From Alteromonas salexigens (lineage in GTDB: Bacteria > Pseudomonadota > Gammaproteobacteria > Enterobacterales > Alteromonadaceae), in NCBI RefSeq assembly GCF_025628895.1, contig NZ_JAOTJC010000004.1, positions 362,388-426,387 of the forward strand: a stretch of 64,000 nucleotides of DNA, given 5' to 3'. Positions 8,544-16,796 of this stretch are shown here, piece after piece. Below the pieces are notes generated by a model. The model saw nothing but the letters and a program-made list of their open reading frames with translations, made no database searches and had not been told where the DNA came from. How positions within the stretch are numbered: the stretch's first letter is position 1; each line of letters starts with the position of its first letter. The translations under genes were made by a program, and so were the position numbers.

Positions 8544-9124
8544 AATTCTCGCTGGTAACCAAAATCACTACCGCCCTGGCCCTGTGCACAGCAGCGGGCG
8601 GTGCCATGGCGGACTGGACCCTGGACAACGAACAATCCAGCCTGCACTTTTTGTCGACCAAAAATGCGCAAGTAACGGAAGTACATACTTTCACGTCCGT
8701 AGACGGCAGCATGGACGACGACGGTACCCTCACCGTGGAAGTGGACCTTGCTTCAGTAGATACCGGTATTGAGATCCGCGATACCCGCATGCAAAAGATG
8801 TTATTTAACACGGACGAGTTTACCACGGCGCAGTTTACCGCTAACGTGGCCGAGGCGCTGCGCGCCGGTGAGCCGGATACCGTTTCACATGGCCTGGTAG
8901 ATGGCACCCTTAGTTTGCATGGCATGGCGGTGCCCTTCAGCTTTACTGTCAGCGTCGCCCGCGTGGGCGAAGATACCCTGGTGGTCTCAACCACCAAACC
9001 GACGCTGCTGGATACCGAGGCGTTTGGTCTGACCAAGGGGGTTAACGCATTACGTGAAGTGGCAGGCTTACAAAGCATCACCACCACTGTCCCCGTGAGC
9101 TTTTCTGCCACCTTCCGTCAGTAA
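8540..9124 (+). CDS. Periplasmic YceI-family protein
   Basis: A secreted protein of the YceI family, whose members fold as a lipocalin-like barrel that binds isoprenoid or other long hydrophobic molecules. A signal peptide is visible (residues 1-24, cleavage after AMA before DWTLD). The mature part has the repeated beta-strand pattern of YceI, e.g. FLSTKN, LASVDTGIEIRD and the MLFNTDEF/AQF element. I start it at 8540, which has an AAGGAG site at 8526-8531 and overlaps the cysQ stop. A frame start further upstream would lie within cysQ. The ligand is unknown. Confidence 0.85.
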   Translation: MKFSLVTKITTALALCTAAGGAMADWTLDNEQSSLHFLSTKNAQVTEVHTFTSVDGSMDDDGTLTVEVDLASVDTGIEIRDTRMQKMLFNTDEFTTAQFTANVAEALRAGEPDTVSHGLVDGTLSLHGMAVPFSFTVSVARVGEDTLVVSTTKPTLLDTEAFGLTKGVNALREVAGLQSITTTVPVSFSATFRQ

Positions 9125-9143
9125 GCAACGTTAGTTCTTAACT

Positions 9144-9175
9144 GGTATGGCCCGCTGCGCTTAGTGGGCCATACC
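9144..9175. other. Inverted repeat downstream of the YceI gene, possible terminator
   Basis: GGTATGGCCC (9144-9153) pairs perfectly with GGGCCATACC (9166-9175) and three more inner pairs can form. There is no T-run, so this is at best a non-canonical terminator or an RNA-stabilising hairpin. Confidence 0.5.
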
Positions 9176-9405
9176 GCTTCGCTGTAATCGATACCCCGCA
9201 CATCTGACACGCCCTGCGTACCTTTCGTTCCCTGTTTCGCGCCTGCGACGCTTTTGTGTTGTTTATTTGCGACACTCATTATGACTGACAGGTTCACAAC
9301 TGTTTACTTTCCCTACACGCATATACATACCGACAAACCAAAAAGACTTTTTTATCATATAGTTATATTTAAGTGGGCTGGTTTTTCACAGGCTTAAATC
9401 AACAG

Positions 9406-9422
9406 TTGGCAATGAACTTGCT
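9406..9422 (+). promoter_or_regulatory. Sigma-54-type promoter (-24/-12) of the outer-membrane protein gene
   Basis: The sequence TTGGCAATGAACTTGCT has the invariant GG (9408-9409) and GC (9420-9421) with exactly 10 bp between them, and the TTGGCA and TTGCT surroundings of the RpoN consensus. Transcription would begin near 9433, about 43 nt ahead of the ATG at 9476. Confidence 0.7.
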
Positions 9423-9475
9423 ACCTACCCTGTGACATTCAACTTACTGCTTTGCAGAAATAGGAGTACCACAAT

Positions 9476-10024
9476 ATGCGTAAATCAGTTTCGGTATTAG
9501 CCGGTGTGCTTACACTTTCAGCGTCAGCCGCAGTAATGGCTGCGCCCGACTGGCGTTATGTGGAGGGTGGCTACACCCAACTGGACTTTGATAACAATGA
9601 ATCATTTGAACCAGATGGTCTGGCGGTAGAAAGTAAATACCTGCTTAACCAGAACGTCTACCTGAACGGTGAGTACCGTTTCTTCGAAGAAAACAGCTTT
9701 GACTTTAATATGCTGACCGTCGGTGCCGGTTACCGGATGCCGCTGAACGCCACGACTGATGCCTACTTTGGCGCCAACCTGGAACGGGTTGACGGCGATG
9801 GCGACGATGAGACCGGCTACAGCCTGTCTGCCGGCGTACGCTCAATGATCACCGAGCAGGTTGAACTGATGGGTGAAGTTGGCTACTACGATGTGGACGA
9901 CGGTGAAGCCACGGTGAAAGTGGGTGGTCAGTACTACATCACGCCGCAGTGGGCCTTCGGCGCAAGTTACGAAATGATTGATGAAATTGACATCATGCAG
10001 GTAACCGCCCGCTACAGCTTCTAA
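9476..10024 (+). CDS. Small outer-membrane beta-barrel protein
   Basis: A 182-residue protein with a signal peptide (cleavage after about Ala22-Ala23) and a mature part of alternating polar/aromatic strands separated by acidic loops, ending in TARYSF. The terminal phenylalanine is the recognition signal used by the BAM complex, so an outer-membrane barrel of about eight strands is likely. I cannot assign a specific transport or adhesion role. It stands alone between non-coding regions, preceded by an AGGAGT ribosome site. A sigma-54-type promoter lies directly upstream, so its expression probably depends on an enhancer-binding activator. Confidence 0.82.
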   Translation: MRKSVSVLAGVLTLSASAAVMAAPDWRYVEGGYTQLDFDNNESFEPDGLAVESKYLLNQNVYLNGEYRFFEENSFDFNMLTVGAGYRMPLNATTDAYFGANLERVDGDGDDETGYSLSAGVRSMITEQVELMGEVGYYDVDDGEATVKVGGQYYITPQWAFGASYEMIDEIDIMQVTARYSF

Positions 10025-10032
10025 TAGAGTGT

Positions 10033-10051
10033 GCGCCCGCTTGCCGGGCGC
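10033..10051. terminator. Hairpin between the converging barrel gene and yheU
   Basis: A 7-bp perfect stem GCGCCCG/CGGGCGC (10033-10039, 10045-10051), loop of 5. It has no T-run on either side, so termination would be weak or of another kind. Confidence 0.5.
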
Positions 10052-10294
10052 CTACTGTTCCCTGTCAGCCTCGTCGCCATGTCTGGCTTCATCACGGGGC
10101 TTAATATCTACGCTGTCATGTAATTCAGAATAATACAGCACGGCCTCACCACTGCGCAGGCTCAACAACACCTGCTCCACTTTGTCGGCAAAGGCCATTT
10201 CCTGTTCACCGTAATCAGTGCCTTCACGAAGCACAAAGGCTTCGGCAATATTGCGTATCGTGTCCTCGGACAGGGCATCAAGCGGAACTATCAT
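10052..10294 (-). CDS. yheU: YheU family protein (UPF0270)
   Basis: A small cytoplasmic protein of unknown function (80 residues). It matches E. coli YheU along most of its length: MIVPLDALSEDTIRN at the start, the family hallmark FVLREGTDYGE near residues 20-30, GEAVLYYSELH, and DIKPR. The C-terminal tail is acidic and variable. The start overlaps the stop of yheT (4 nt), so it is the last gene of the yheS-yheT-yheU chain. Confidence 0.9.
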   Translation of the reverse strand: MIVPLDALSEDTIRNIAEAFVLREGTDYGEQEMAFADKVEQVLLSLRSGEAVLYYSELHDSVDIKPRDEARHGDEADREQ

Positions 10295-11328
10295 GTGGGA
10301 TCTCCATACTGCGGATGAGGGTGTGTGGGCAGGTATTGTTCCACGAACGCCGCGACTCGCTCATGCAGCCATACCCGGGGTTTCAGGATACTACCCTGCA
10401 TAAATCCCACATGACCGCCCTGTTCGCTTAGTTCAACGGTCACCGCCCGGGACAAATCTTCCTGCTGCGGCACCACCAGATGGTTCATAAACGGATCGTC
10501 GATACTGTGCAGCACCAGCGTGGGACAATGAATGGCGCTGAGAAAATGGTAAGCGCTGCATTTTTCATAATAATCCGCCGCATCCTCAAAGCCATGCAGC
10601 GGAGCCGTCACTTTATCATCAAACTGATGGAATGCCTCGATGGCGTCCACGTCTTCTTCTTTTAACTGAATAAGCCGGCGATAGTCAATGTAGGTCATTT
10701 TCCGCTTCAGCGTGTCTTTCATACTCGCCAACAGGTATTTCTGATAAACACGGGAAAACCCCTGATTAATACTCTGCGAACACTCTGCCAGCTTAAGCGG
10801 GGCCGACACCGAAACCGCTGCCTGTAACCACTTCTGAGCGGGGTTTTCGCCTAGCAGTTTCAGCAACATATTTCCGCCAAGCGAGAAGCCAATCGCCACT
10901 TTGGGCAGCGCAGGAAACCGCTCGCTCAGCCAGTCGAGAAAGAACGCCGGATCGCTGGTTTCGCCTGAATGGTAGGCACGGGGTTGGCGGTTGGGCTCAC
11001 CGGAACAGCCGCGGTAATGCATCATAACCACCTGCCATCCCCGCCGGCTCAGCGTCGCCATCATGTCATTGGCGTAATGCGACCGGATACTGCCCTCCAG
11101 TCCATGAAAAAGCGCCACAATACCGGTAGGCTCCTGCGGTTTGGGTCCCCAGGCGACGTCCACGAAGTCGTCATCGGGCAGCTCCAGCCGCTCCATACTG
11201 TAGCGTAGCGGTAGCCGTTTCTGGATAAACCGGGGCCAGATAGTCTGAATATGCCGGTTGCGTGCCCACGCCGGTGCGCGAAAGCTGCTTTGTTTGATGA
11301 TCCCGTGGGAGCGACTGTGTTTACTCAT
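10291..11328 (-). CDS. yheT: Alpha/beta hydrolase YheT
   Basis: A 345-residue hydrolase of the YheT/ABHD1-3 group, whose eukaryotic members act on lipids and esters. The nucleophile elbow is GFSLGGN (Ser149), the oxyanion region HGLEGS (75-80), the acid is in SIDDPF (Asp277 or Asp278) and the catalytic histidine in GGHVGF (His306). The N-terminal NRHIQTIWP is a signature of this family. Substrate in bacteria is not known. It lies 7 nt after the TIGR02444 gene and overlaps yheU. Confidence 0.9.
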   Translation of the reverse strand: MSKHSRSHGIIKQSSFRAPAWARNRHIQTIWPRFIQKRLPLRYSMERLELPDDDFVDVAWGPKPQEPTGIVALFHGLEGSIRSHYANDMMATLSRRGWQVVMMHYRGCSGEPNRQPRAYHSGETSDPAFFLDWLSERFPALPKVAIGFSLGGNMLLKLLGENPAQKWLQAAVSVSAPLKLAECSQSINQGFSRVYQKYLLASMKDTLKRKMTYIDYRRLIQLKEEDVDAIEAFHQFDDKVTAPLHGFEDAADYYEKCSAYHFLSAIHCPTLVLHSIDDPFMNHLVVPQQEDLSRAVTVELSEQGGHVGFMQGSILKPRVWLHERVAAFVEQYLPTHPHPQYGDPT

Positions 11329-11335
11329 GGTTGCG

Positions 11336-11827
11336 TTATTCTGTTGTTTCCAGCTGCGACATCAGGTAGCTCAGGCTGGCTCTGGCCTCGGGGTGGGACT
11401 TCAGCTGATAGTGATGGATGAACGCCACCACTGTAGGGTTCAGCGCATCGCCTTCAAAGCGGCTTACCACCAGCCCCTTGATTGTCTCAACCAGTACGGT
11501 CTGGCACTCACGCTCCAGTACCAGTTCCTGCTCTTTCAGCGCAGTGTAGTCACTTTCATTGCCACCTTGGTCCGGATGGGCGGCGCGGCGCCGGGTCCGG
11601 TGTGCGGCAAGCGCTTTGTCCTGTTCCGCAACGGCCTGTTGCAACTCGGTCAGCTGCGGAAGCGTCAGTATCACGTTATGCTGCATACACCAGCACACCA
11701 GCAATAACAGGTTCACGTTGACGCCGTGATTATCCTGCAACGCCAGGCAATGGGCCGCGACATCTCCCCGGGTATACAATTTCCCGCTAAACTCCCAGAA
11801 CGTGGTCGAGGTTAGCTCAGCTGTCAT
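11336..11827 (-). CDS. TIGR02444 family (DUF2390) protein of unknown function
   Basis: A 163-residue soluble, helix-rich protein. The N-terminal block (FWEFSGKLYTRGDVAAHCLALQD... and GVNVNLLLLVCW) is the conserved core of the TIGR02444/DUF2390 family, found beside yheS in many marine gammaproteobacteria. The middle is rich in Glu, Gln and Arg and probably coiled. No catalytic motif is visible. It overlaps the yheS end by 11 nt, which points to translational coupling; the function is unknown. Confidence 0.82.
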   Translation of the reverse strand: MTAELTSTTFWEFSGKLYTRGDVAAHCLALQDNHGVNVNLLLLVCWCMQHNVILTLPQLTELQQAVAEQDKALAAHRTRRRAAHPDQGGNESDYTALKEQELVLERECQTVLVETIKGLVVSRFEGDALNPTVVAFIHHYQLKSHPEARASLSYLMSQLETTE

Positions 11828-13718
11828 GCAAGTACTCCTGCCGTTTGGTTTCCATGGACTCCTGGGCGTCGAGCCACGCCATTTCGTGCTCCTCCAGAGA
11901 CTGTTTAAGGGCGGCCTGTTCGTCCAGTAATGCCATCAATTCGCTTTTGTTCTCGTCATCGTACAGTTCAGGCCGGGACAGCTCTGTTTCTACCGACTCA
12001 AGCTTGCCAGAGAGCTTATCCATAGCTTTTTCGTGCTTTTCCAGCGCCTTTTTGAGGGGCGCTACTGATTGTCGAAACTCCGCCTCGCGCCGTTTCTCTG
12101 CTTTACGATCGTTTTTTGGCTGTGCCGCTTTCGCGGGCTTTTCTTCTTGCTGTTGCGCCAGGATCCATTGACGGTAATCATCCAGATCGCCATCGAAGGA
12201 CGCCACCTGCCCGCTGTCTACCAGATAAAAATCTTCACACACCGAGGACAACAGGAAGCGATCGTGGGATACCAACACCATCGCCCCGCTAAAACCCTGC
12301 AGGGCGATATTCAGGGCATGGCGCATCTCTAAATCGAGGTGGTTGGTGGGTTCATCCAACAGCAGCAGATTCGGCTTCTGAAATACAATGAGTGCCAGTA
12401 CCAGACGGGCTTTTTCACCGCCGGACATCGGGGCTACTGCCCCCAGGGCTTCATCCCCGTGAAAGCCAAACCCACCCAGAAAATCACGCAGCTCCTGAGC
12501 GGTCATTTTGGTGTCCAGCCGCTGCAGGTGTTGGAGCGCCGAGGCATTAGGATCCAGCGTTTCCAGCTGATGCTGGGCGAAGTAACCCACTTTCAGTCCA
12601 TTCGCCGTAGCAAAGCTACCTGATTTCGGCGCGTGGACACCGGCCAGCAATTTGATGAGGGTAGATTTACCCTGCCCGTTGCGACCCAGCAGACCAATAC
12701 GACTGCCAGGCACCAGATTCAGCTTGACCTGCTCCAGCACGATATGATCATCATACCCCAGTTGCACTTCTTCCATTTGTACCAGCGGATTTGGCAACGC
12801 TGCGGGCGGCGCGAAGGCAAAACTAAACGGGCTGCTGGCATGGGCCGGCAACAGGGTTTCCATTTTTTCCAGTTGTTTAACCCGGCTTTGCGCCTGCTTG
12901 GCCTTACTGGCCTTGGCTTTAAAGCGGGTAATGAACGATTGCAGGTGAGCAATCTTGTCCTGTTGCTTCTCGTATTCAATATTCTGCAAACGCAGGCGCT
13001 CGGCACGCTGGGTTTCAAACGAGGAGTAATTACCGGTATAGCCTACCAGCTGTTGCTGCTCCACACTGAGTATGTGGCCCACCGTACTGTCGATGAAGGC
13101 CTTATCGTGGGAAATCAGTAACAGTGTGCCCTCATAACGTTGCAGCCATTTTTCCAGCCAGATAACCGCGTCCAAATCCAGGTGGTTGGTAGGCTCATCA
13201 AGCAGCAATAAATCAGAGGGGCAAAGCAGCGCCTGGGCCAGATTCAGCCGCATTCGCCAGCCACCTGAAAAATCGCTCACCGGGGCCTGCAACTGCGCAT
13301 TGGTAAAGCCCAACCCGGCCAGAATTGTGGCGGCGCGGGCTTCGACTGTATACGCCCCGGCCTGTTCAAGCTGCCCATGCAACCGGCCAATGGCTTCGCC
13401 ATGCTGCGCCGCCTCGGCGTCAGCCAGTTGTTGCTGAAGCGCGCGCAGATGCTGATCGCCATCAATCACATAGGCCAGTGCCGCGCGATCGGTGGCGGGG
13501 GTTTCCTGAGCCACCGACACAATTCGCCACTGAGCGGGCAGGTAACATTCGCCACTATCTACGCTGAGTTCCTGTCTGAGCAAAGCAAACAGTGATGATT
13601 TCCCACAGCCATTACTCCCAATCAGTGCGACCTTATGACCAGGGAAGATCTGTGCCGACGCGTGGTCTAGCAATACTTTGCGGCCACGCATTAACGTGAC
13701 GTCTGTCAGCTTGATCAT
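11817..13718 (-). CDS. yheS: ABC-F family ATPase YheS
   Basis: A cytoplasmic ABC-F protein with two ATPase domains and no membrane part; the family acts on the ribosome. In order: Walker A GSNGCGKS (34-41), signature FSGGW (150-154), DEPTNHLD (174-181), an arginine/lysine-rich linker at about 225-295, second Walker A GRNGQGKS (345-352), second signature MSGGEK, second DEPTNHLD, and a C-terminal charged coiled coil from about 550 to 633. This arrangement and length match YheS rather than Uup or EttA. It heads the chain yheS-TIGR02444-yheT-yheU. The rest of the divergent region up to yheV is 180 bp. Confidence 0.92.
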   Translation of the reverse strand: MIKLTDVTLMRGRKVLLDHASAQIFPGHKVALIGSNGCGKSSLFALLRQELSVDSGECYLPAQWRIVSVAQETPATDRAALAYVIDGDQHLRALQQQLADAEAAQHGEAIGRLHGQLEQAGAYTVEARAATILAGLGFTNAQLQAPVSDFSGGWRMRLNLAQALLCPSDLLLLDEPTNHLDLDAVIWLEKWLQRYEGTLLLISHDKAFIDSTVGHILSVEQQQLVGYTGNYSSFETQRAERLRLQNIEYEKQQDKIAHLQSFITRFKAKASKAKQAQSRVKQLEKMETLLPAHASSPFSFAFAPPAALPNPLVQMEEVQLGYDDHIVLEQVKLNLVPGSRIGLLGRNGQGKSTLIKLLAGVHAPKSGSFATANGLKVGYFAQHQLETLDPNASALQHLQRLDTKMTAQELRDFLGGFGFHGDEALGAVAPMSGGEKARLVLALIVFQKPNLLLLDEPTNHLDLEMRHALNIALQGFSGAMVLVSHDRFLLSSVCEDFYLVDSGQVASFDGDLDDYRQWILAQQQEEKPAKAAQPKNDRKAEKRREAEFRQSVAPLKKALEKHEKAMDKLSGKLESVETELSRPELYDDENKSELMALLDEQAALKQSLEEHEMAWLDAQESMETKRQEYLHDS

Positions 13719-13898
13719 TACTCAGTGAATCTCCAGTGGGTTGCGGCCGCGTATCATAGCAAATCTCGCCGGTGCAATTAATACTGATGCTGGGTTAATC
13801 CCAGTGTGCGGGGTGATTACGCCGCTTTAATGCCATCCTGCCCGCTAATGCGGTATACTGAAGCACTACGCTAATGGTTTGCACAAATAAGGGGTGCT

Positions 13899-14105
13899 AT
13901 GTCTTCACGAGTCAAACGACGTTTTATTGCCGGCGCGACCTGCCCCAGTTGCAAGGCGCTGGATACCGTCTCCCTGTACTTCGAAAACAACGTAGAGAAA
14001 CTGGAATGTGTTAAATGTGGCTATGCAGAGTCGCAAACTGACGACAACGTCAAATCACAAACCCGGGAAAAGGAAAACGTGATCGGGATTTTCAAACCCC
14101 AATAG
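13899..14105 (+). CDS. yheV: YheV family zinc-ribbon protein
   Basis: A 68-residue protein with two CxxC pairs (Cys15/Cys18 and Cys37/Cys40), forming a zinc ribbon. The start MSSRVKRRFIAGATCP, the spacing of the cysteines and the C-terminal region match YheV. An AAGGGG ribosome site precedes the ATG. Its function is not known; it sits divergent to yheS, as yheV and yheS neighbours do in related bacteria. Confidence 0.87.
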   Translation: MSSRVKRRFIAGATCPSCKALDTVSLYFENNVEKLECVKCGYAESQTDDNVKSQTREKENVIGIFKPQ

Positions 14106-14328
14106 CGTGGGTTTGACATTTTTACTGATCCGATCTGGCAAACTCTACACAACCTGGCTGTCACGGGCATTACCTTCTCTCTTTCGGCTTCATCACAAAG
14201 TCAGCAATAACAACCAGTTAGACCTCTTTCCAGAAAACCCGCGCTGAGGCCGGGCCTGGCATGGCTCTTGTACGTGCTATTACAGGCGGCGCACCCGGCG
14301 CGGCCGATTGGGTGAGGCAGGTGAGCTT

Positions 14329-15423
14329 ATGACCAGAAAGTACTGGCTATATCCGTTACTGGCACTCGGCATCGTGCTGCTTGGCGTACGCATTGCCATG
14401 CCGTACGCGGCGCAGCGGTATATTAATGCCACGCTCAGCCAGCCCGGCTCCTATGACGGGCGGGTTGGCGATGTGGACCTGATGCTATGGCGGGGCGCGT
14501 ACTCTATCGAGAATGTGCTGCTGTATAAAAGCAATGGACAGGTAGACAGACCGCTATTTCGCGCCGAATACGTCGAATTCTCACTGCTGTGGTCGGCACT
14601 GTTCGACGGCGCTGCGGTGGGATCTGTGAGTGTGCATGCGCCGGAAATTAATTTTGTGGATGGCCCTGATCAGGCGCGCAGTCAGGTCGGACGGGATGAG
14701 AACTGGCTGTCTATTGCCAATCAACTGTTCCCGCTGAAGATTGACCGCTTAACTATACGCAACGGCAAAGTTGCTTTTCATAACCCGCAGACTACCCCTG
14801 AAATTCATATATCCCTGCACGATATCCAGTTAGCGCTGCTTAATGTGGTTAACAGCCGGGATTTGTCCCGGGATCTAGTGGCAAGCATGGAGGCCACTGG
14901 CAAAACCGCTGAGCAAGGCTCAATCACCGCTTCTGCGTCTCTGGACCCCAGCACGCCACGCCCCACTTTCGACATTAACGTGCAGGCCGATGACGTCGCC
15001 CTGGTTAACTTTAAAAACCTGCTGGATACCTACGCCCCCTTTGACCTGGAAGCCGGCTCTCTGGAACTGGCATTCGAACTGGCAGCGAACAATGGCACGG
15101 TGACCGGCTACGTGAAGCCCATTCTCCACCAGGTGGATGTATTTTCCTGGGAGGGCGATGTGGAACGGGACGGCGACGGGCCCATTGAGGTGCTTGGCGA
15201 GTTGGCGTCGGGATTTATTGCAGAGTTATTTGAAAATCAGTCGGAAGATCAGATTGCCACCCGCATCCCTATTGAAGGCTCCTTGTCTGAACCGGATACC
15301 GATACCTGGAGCACCGTGGTGGGGATCCTCAAAAACGCGTTTATCAACGCCATGCGGGGCGATTTGGAGCACAGTGTGTCGCTGGAGGATGCGGAAGAGA
15401 GCCGTGACGGCGACGGTGGTTAA
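14329..15423 (+). CDS. DUF748/AsmA-like membrane-anchored periplasmic protein
   Basis: A protein of 364 residues with an N-terminal membrane anchor (about residues 5-24) and a long periplasmic part of repeated beta strands. The LMLWRGAYSIENV and EYVEFSLLWSALFDG elements are typical of the DUF748/AsmA-like superfamily, to which TamB also belongs; such proteins form a hydrophobic groove and some carry phospholipid across the periplasm. The ATG at 14329 has an AGGTGA site 4 nt upstream; an upstream TTG at 14308 is less likely. The acidic C-terminal tail (SLEDAEESRDGDGG) is variable. It faces the slyX gene on the opposite strand with only 14 bp between. Confidence 0.78.
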   Translation: MTRKYWLYPLLALGIVLLGVRIAMPYAAQRYINATLSQPGSYDGRVGDVDLMLWRGAYSIENVLLYKSNGQVDRPLFRAEYVEFSLLWSALFDGAAVGSVSVHAPEINFVDGPDQARSQVGRDENWLSIANQLFPLKIDRLTIRNGKVAFHNPQTTPEIHISLHDIQLALLNVVNSRDLSRDLVASMEATGKTAEQGSITASASLDPSTPRPTFDINVQADDVALVNFKNLLDTYAPFDLEAGSLELAFELAANNGTVTGYVKPILHQVDVFSWEGDVERDGDGPIEVLGELASGFIAELFENQSEDQIATRIPIEGSLSEPDTDTWSTVVGILKNAFINAMRGDLEHSVSLEDAEESRDGDGG

Positions 15424-15437
15424 ACGCCGCCTATCGG

Positions 15438-15668
15438 CTAATAATGAGGTGGCGGGGTTTCTTCGTCCTGTTTAGCAATATTGGACGTTTGCAGTGATTT
15501 CACACGATCAATCACATGATTCAGTTTGAAGGTGAGGTCATCCAGCTGTTTTTGCTGCGAAGCCAGGGCATCATTCAGGCTGTCGATAGTGTACTCCTGA
15601 AACGCCACCTTGGTCTCCAGCTCGTCAATTTGCTGCTGCATTTCTGCCGCGGTACGTTCATTGGTCAT
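15438..15668 (-). CDS. slyX: SlyX protein
   Basis: A 76-residue coiled-coil protein of unknown function. It is almost entirely heptad-like (MQQQIDELETKVAFQEYTIDSL) and ends in the family's characteristic PPPHY. A longer frame upstream exists but lies in the WD40 gene; the ATG at 15668 gives the normal SlyX length. The start overlaps the end of the WD40 lipoprotein gene by 11 nt (ATGACCAATGA), so translation of slyX probably depends on that gene. Confidence 0.92.
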   Translation of the reverse strand: MTNERTAAEMQQQIDELETKVAFQEYTIDSLNDALASQQKQLDDLTFKLNHVIDRVKSLQTSNIAKQDEETPPPHY

Positions 15669-16656
15669 AATTAATTTCCCAGGTTTCGGCCAGTCCGCTG
15701 CTGCTTTGCGTAAGAATGGTTTGCGGGTTGAGAAAGCCAACGCCATACACCACCGCCGTGGCCGGAGTTTGATTTTCCCGTGGCGCCACTTTCCATGACT
15801 CCACCAGTTCGCCGGTACGCACCTCCCACAAGTTTACCCTCCTGGAGGGCGATCCAGTTAATAAGTACTTACCATCTTTCGAAAACACAGCGTCTGTGAA
15901 CATTTTCTGGCGCGCAATATACTGTAGTTGGCTCACCGGCGCACCTGTTTGCGCGTCCCAGATTTGGGATTTTTGCTGGCTGTCCGCCGTAAACAGGTAG
16001 CGGCCGGCATCATCCAGCGCCACCAGTGTTACCCGGGTCGGGTGGTGAAACGTATGAATTATCTGGCCGCTGTCGGTACTCCACAGATAGGCGGTATAGT
16101 CATTGCCGCCGGTCAGCGCGAACTTGCCGTTGGGTGACAAATCCACACTGTTAATTTTTTCCTGGTGACCAAGAAACTCCAGCCGCCGTTGTGTGCCCGG
16201 TTCGAAGTACATCACCTGCCCGCTACTGCGCCCCACCAGCACGCCGCGCCCGTCATTTGCCACCGCAATATCGCGAATAGAAGACTCATCAATGCGCCAA
16301 AACCCGACTGGCTCGCCGGTCTCTACGCTCCACAGGGCAAACGCGGTGCGATCGGAAGACACCACATACTGGTTATCCGCGGAGATGTGTACCGACACCA
16401 CCAGATTGTTGCCTTCGCCTTGGTGACGCCAGCGAAATTTCGGGGTGGTGGCGCCGGTTTCCCATACCTTAATACCATTATCTACACCCGACACCACACT
16501 CACCGTGCCATCCGGGGAAACATCGGCCGCATAAGCACCGCCATCCGCCAGCCGCACAGATGACAACGGCGTAGTATCGGGCACGGTACAGCCGGCCATC
16601 AGGCTGGTCAGGGCAACAATTATCAGTGGTGTGCGGAACAAACGCGGGGTAAACAT
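15658..16656 (-). CDS. WD40-repeat lipoprotein
   Basis: A 332-residue protein with a lipoprotein signal (hydrophobic helix, lipobox LMAGC, acylated Cys23) and a mature part made of about six WD40-type blades: repeated SPNGKFALTGG, D...AYLWS and SKDGKYLLTGS...VNLWE motifs. A beta-propeller tethered to a membrane is expected, probably for protein binding; Thr2 after the cysteine offers no Asp-type inner-membrane retention signal, so the outer membrane is likely. Start at ATG 16656; a TTG 6 nt further up is possible. It overlaps slyX. No partner can be named. Confidence 0.8.
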   Translation of the reverse strand: MFTPRLFRTPLIIVALTSLMAGCTVPDTTPLSSVRLADGGAYAADVSPDGTVSVVSGVDNGIKVWETGATTPKFRWRHQGEGNNLVVSVHISADNQYVVSSDRTAFALWSVETGEPVGFWRIDESSIRDIAVANDGRGVLVGRSSGQVMYFEPGTQRRLEFLGHQEKINSVDLSPNGKFALTGGNDYTAYLWSTDSGQIIHTFHHPTRVTLVALDDAGRYLFTADSQQKSQIWDAQTGAPVSQLQYIARQKMFTDAVFSKDGKYLLTGSPSRRVNLWEVRTGELVESWKVAPRENQTPATAVVYGVGFLNPQTILTQSSSGLAETWEINYDQ

Positions 16657-16721
16657 AGTCAAATGGCTTTCGATTTAAACCTGCTGGGTTTACCATAGCA
16701 TGGAAACTGGTTTTATTTACA

Positions 16722-16734
16722 TCGTGTAACACGA
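16722..16734. promoter_or_regulatory. Perfect palindrome TCGTGTAACACGA, possible operator
   Basis: A 13-bp palindrome with one central base lies between the divergent WD40 and fkpA-like genes, 63 bp ahead of the fkpA-like ATG. It could be a repressor or activator site for either gene. No regulator is identified. Confidence 0.35.
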
Positions 16735-16796
16735 GGTCAACGTTTCTGTTTAACGCGCCCTCCTGCACGATCAGCACACTAATTTTGGAGATGTTT

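Larger units (their letters stand above)
9125..9475 (+). other. Gene-free regulatory region before the outer-membrane protein gene
   Basis: 351 bp without a convincing reading frame. It holds the inverted repeat at 9144-9175, an AT-rich stretch around 9340-9375, an imperfect inverted repeat GTGTTG/CGACAC at 9256-9275, and the sigma-54-type promoter at 9406-9422. Confidence 0.7.
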
